A stretch of DNA of 64,000 bases from Lantana camara (taxonomy: Eukaryota; Streptophyta; Magnoliopsida; Lamiales; Verbenaceae). The notes under the pieces are model-generated. The model saw only the letters and a list, made by a program, of their open reading frames with translations, did no database searches and had not been told where the DNA came from. The position numbers and the translations under genes were made by a program. This document shows, in pieces, positions 62,501 through 64,000 of the stretch; the first letter of the stretch is position 1; every line of letters begins with the position of its first letter. Location: the NCBI GenBank assembly GCA_037501455.1, contig CM074860.1, positions 42,542,501 to 42,606,500 on the forward strand, read 5' to 3'.

Positions 62501-63122
62501 ATTGAATTAAATTGATTGTTGTAATCTCGAGCGTTGTTTTATTTTGTTTTCACCCACTTGGAAAATATTCTAAAAACCTCGCACGGGATTATAGCTTGCA
62601 TGCGTGGGTGTTCAAATTCTTATAATATTATAATATTAAACCCTGTTTTATACTCACCATTCTCCTATAGACTAAACCCGGTTTGTTTTCAGTTTTCTTG
62701 TAGGTTTGGAGTGCTAGGCGGGAAGTCAAGTCTGCTAAATCTTTCGGTCAAGTCAGAGTCGGCTCATATGCATATTGTACCATGATTTGTTTAAGTTGAT
62801 GAATGTAAGATTTGTATTGATTCTTACTACTATCATGAATCCGTAATTGATGTTTTAGGATTTACGTTTATCTTGAATTTCGGGACTAGGTGCCTATGTT
62901 AGTGGACCCTTCTCTATGATTGATAGTATATGTCCAACTTTCGTAATTGCTTTTATCTTCTTGAATTGTTCTATGCGGTTGCGAAAGTTTAGTTCCCGCC
63001 TAGCCTATGGAGTGAGTGGGTCCCTGTTCGCTGTGAGCTAGGTTCATGTATGGACTTTCCATTTCATGGGTGGATGGGCTCATAGTGCGGGGGATGTGGC
63101 GCCTTCCGGTTGGGGTGCTACA
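59538..63122 (+). repeat. 3' LTR of element E
   Basis: TGTAACACCCTGG to TTGGGGTGCTACA. It has the same modules as the 5' LTR: hairpin 59888-59933, 5' splice-like site at 60327/60328, and hairpin CAGGTCGC-GCCC-GCGACCTG (60845-60864). It also keeps the perfect 16-bp palindrome GGTAGCGGCCGCTACC (60958-60973), which the 5' LTR has lost. Confidence 0.93.
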
Positions 63123-64000
63123 TCGCCCTATAGAGAAGACTTTTCTCTTTTCCGAATCTAAAATGAATTTTAGGATCCGAATCCAATTAGAGTTAGTTAG
63201 GACTTAGTCAATTTGTTTGACTTAAGGATGGATACGAATGGATATGCATTTCATTTTGTAGAGAATCATAGAACTACAACCTAAATGCTAAGCAGAGAAA
63301 ATGTGAGCATGTTAAATAATAATGTAATACATATGATTTAGGTCTTTTATCGTATGTAGCTCCCACCATTTTTAGAAGATCTTAAAATCCCAATGATCTA
63401 AGAGGAAACTTGTTTTCTTAGTGGGTACTAAGATCCCAAGCACTTTATCTTAGCCCCACGACTCGCGGACATCCTAGATAAAGCCTTAGGTAGGTAGAAC
63501 TTGCCAATTTCATCACTATAGAACTCTCAGTAATATTTTTGCATCACCCATCTTTCAATATGGACCCACGACTTGTGCGACATCCATAGTTACTTAGGCG
63601 TTAAGCAAAACCCATTAATCTTAAGATCATGATTAAACTTAGTCTGGAACGACCCACGACTCGCGGCCATCGCGTATTCCAAAATAACCATGAAATATCG
63701 ATCACTTAATGTGATCGATCAGGAAACTAAGAACTAATAGGTTTCACATAGCCACCCCACGAGTCAGGGACAACAACTATGTTCCCCTATTAAACTTAAA
63801 TCCTATTAATGGAATGCTAGGAATTTTGTTTAAAGTTTTCAATTTATACAAAATACCTATTTTTCGAAGTTGCTTAATATTTATAGTATTTTCGAATACT
63901 AGAGAGTTGTCCAGTTTTGACCTCACCAACATGTACAGTTATCCATTTTAATTAGTCTTGTTTAATGCAGTTTCACATAAATGTATTTCACATAAGCAAT
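63123..64000 (-). mobile_element. Interior of element J, resumed after E
   Basis: Starts with E's right target-site copy TCGCC and continues J's interior past the window edge. No frame or domain is visible. It holds a motif close to CCCACGACTCGCGGACATC four times (63455, 63565, 63653, 63756), 88-110 bases apart. The element's 5' LTR is not reached. Confidence 0.6.

Larger units (their letters stand above)
19252..63122 (+). mobile_element. Element E: LARD-like LTR retrotransposon split by nested insertions
   Basis: Matching LTRs lie 37 kb apart: 19252-22828 (3577 bp) and 59538-63122 (3585 bp). The same five bases TCGCC stand outside both ends (19247-19251 and 63123-63127), which proves that they bound one insertion. 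A primer-binding site follows the first LTR and a polypurine tract precedes the second. Once F, G and H are removed, the interior is four pieces (22829-24218, 34856-34874, 54132-55117, 58687-59537), about 3.2 kb, which align in order to the interiors of A and B. No gag-pol frame is left, so E is classed as a large non-autonomous derivative (LARD-like). Confidence 0.93.

Overview
This is a plant nuclear window, very probably from a eudicot. It is repeat-dominated and contains one recognisable, apparently intact host gene. The evidence is GT-AG introns, plant-type LTR retrotransposons primed by initiator tRNA-Met (TGGTATCAGAGC), TRIM elements, an L1-type LINE relic, and a chloroplast-targeted protein gene with no bacterial signatures around it. 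The species cannot be named from the sequence.

Layout. 1-3739 holds two nested LTR pieces on the minus strand (families K and L). 3740-5278 is unassigned, with one weak LTR-like end. 5279-7986 is an eight-exon gene for a 219-residue DUF3119-type plastid membrane protein. 7987-9100 is 3' flank with a 46-bp tandem duplication. About 9160-10033 is a minus-strand LINE relic with RNase H and zf-RVT pieces. From 10034 to the end of the window the DNA is a single nest of retrotransposons.

The nest. LTR fragment I (10034-11287, carrying a 461-bp TRIM) is cut by copia-like element J. J's 3' LTR is 11288-14234 (carrying a 793-bp TRIM), and its non-coding interior runs 14235-19251 and resumes at 63123, beyond the window. 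J holds a solo copia-type LTR (16812-18752) and the large-LTR element E (19252-63122, target-site duplication TCGCC). Inside E lie F (24219-34850, minus, duplication TAACC, itself carrying a solo copia-type LTR), split LTR G (34875 to 54131) and solo LTR H (55118-58681, minus, duplication CCAAA). Inside G is B (36549-53429). Inside B's 3' LTR is A (42481-52992, duplication CACCA), whose 3.95-kb LTRs are almost identical. The deepest path is I > J > E > G > B > A, six levels.

The TGTAAC...TACA elements (A, B, E, F, G, H, K, plus fragments I and L) resemble LARDs: mostly 2.5-4-kb LTRs around 1.3-3.3 kb of interior with no gag-pol reading frame. Despite diverged sequence they share structured non-coding modules. 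These are a hairpin near the LTR start, a 62-68-nt block bounded by splice-like sites, GC-rich hairpins with C-rich or G-rich centres and family-specific arms, a CAGTC/GACTG hairpin ahead of a 3' splice-like site, and an array of covarying mini-hairpins just before the polypurine tract. This shared RNA-like architecture without coding capacity is the most interesting content of the window. All similarity statements are by-eye comparisons within the window.
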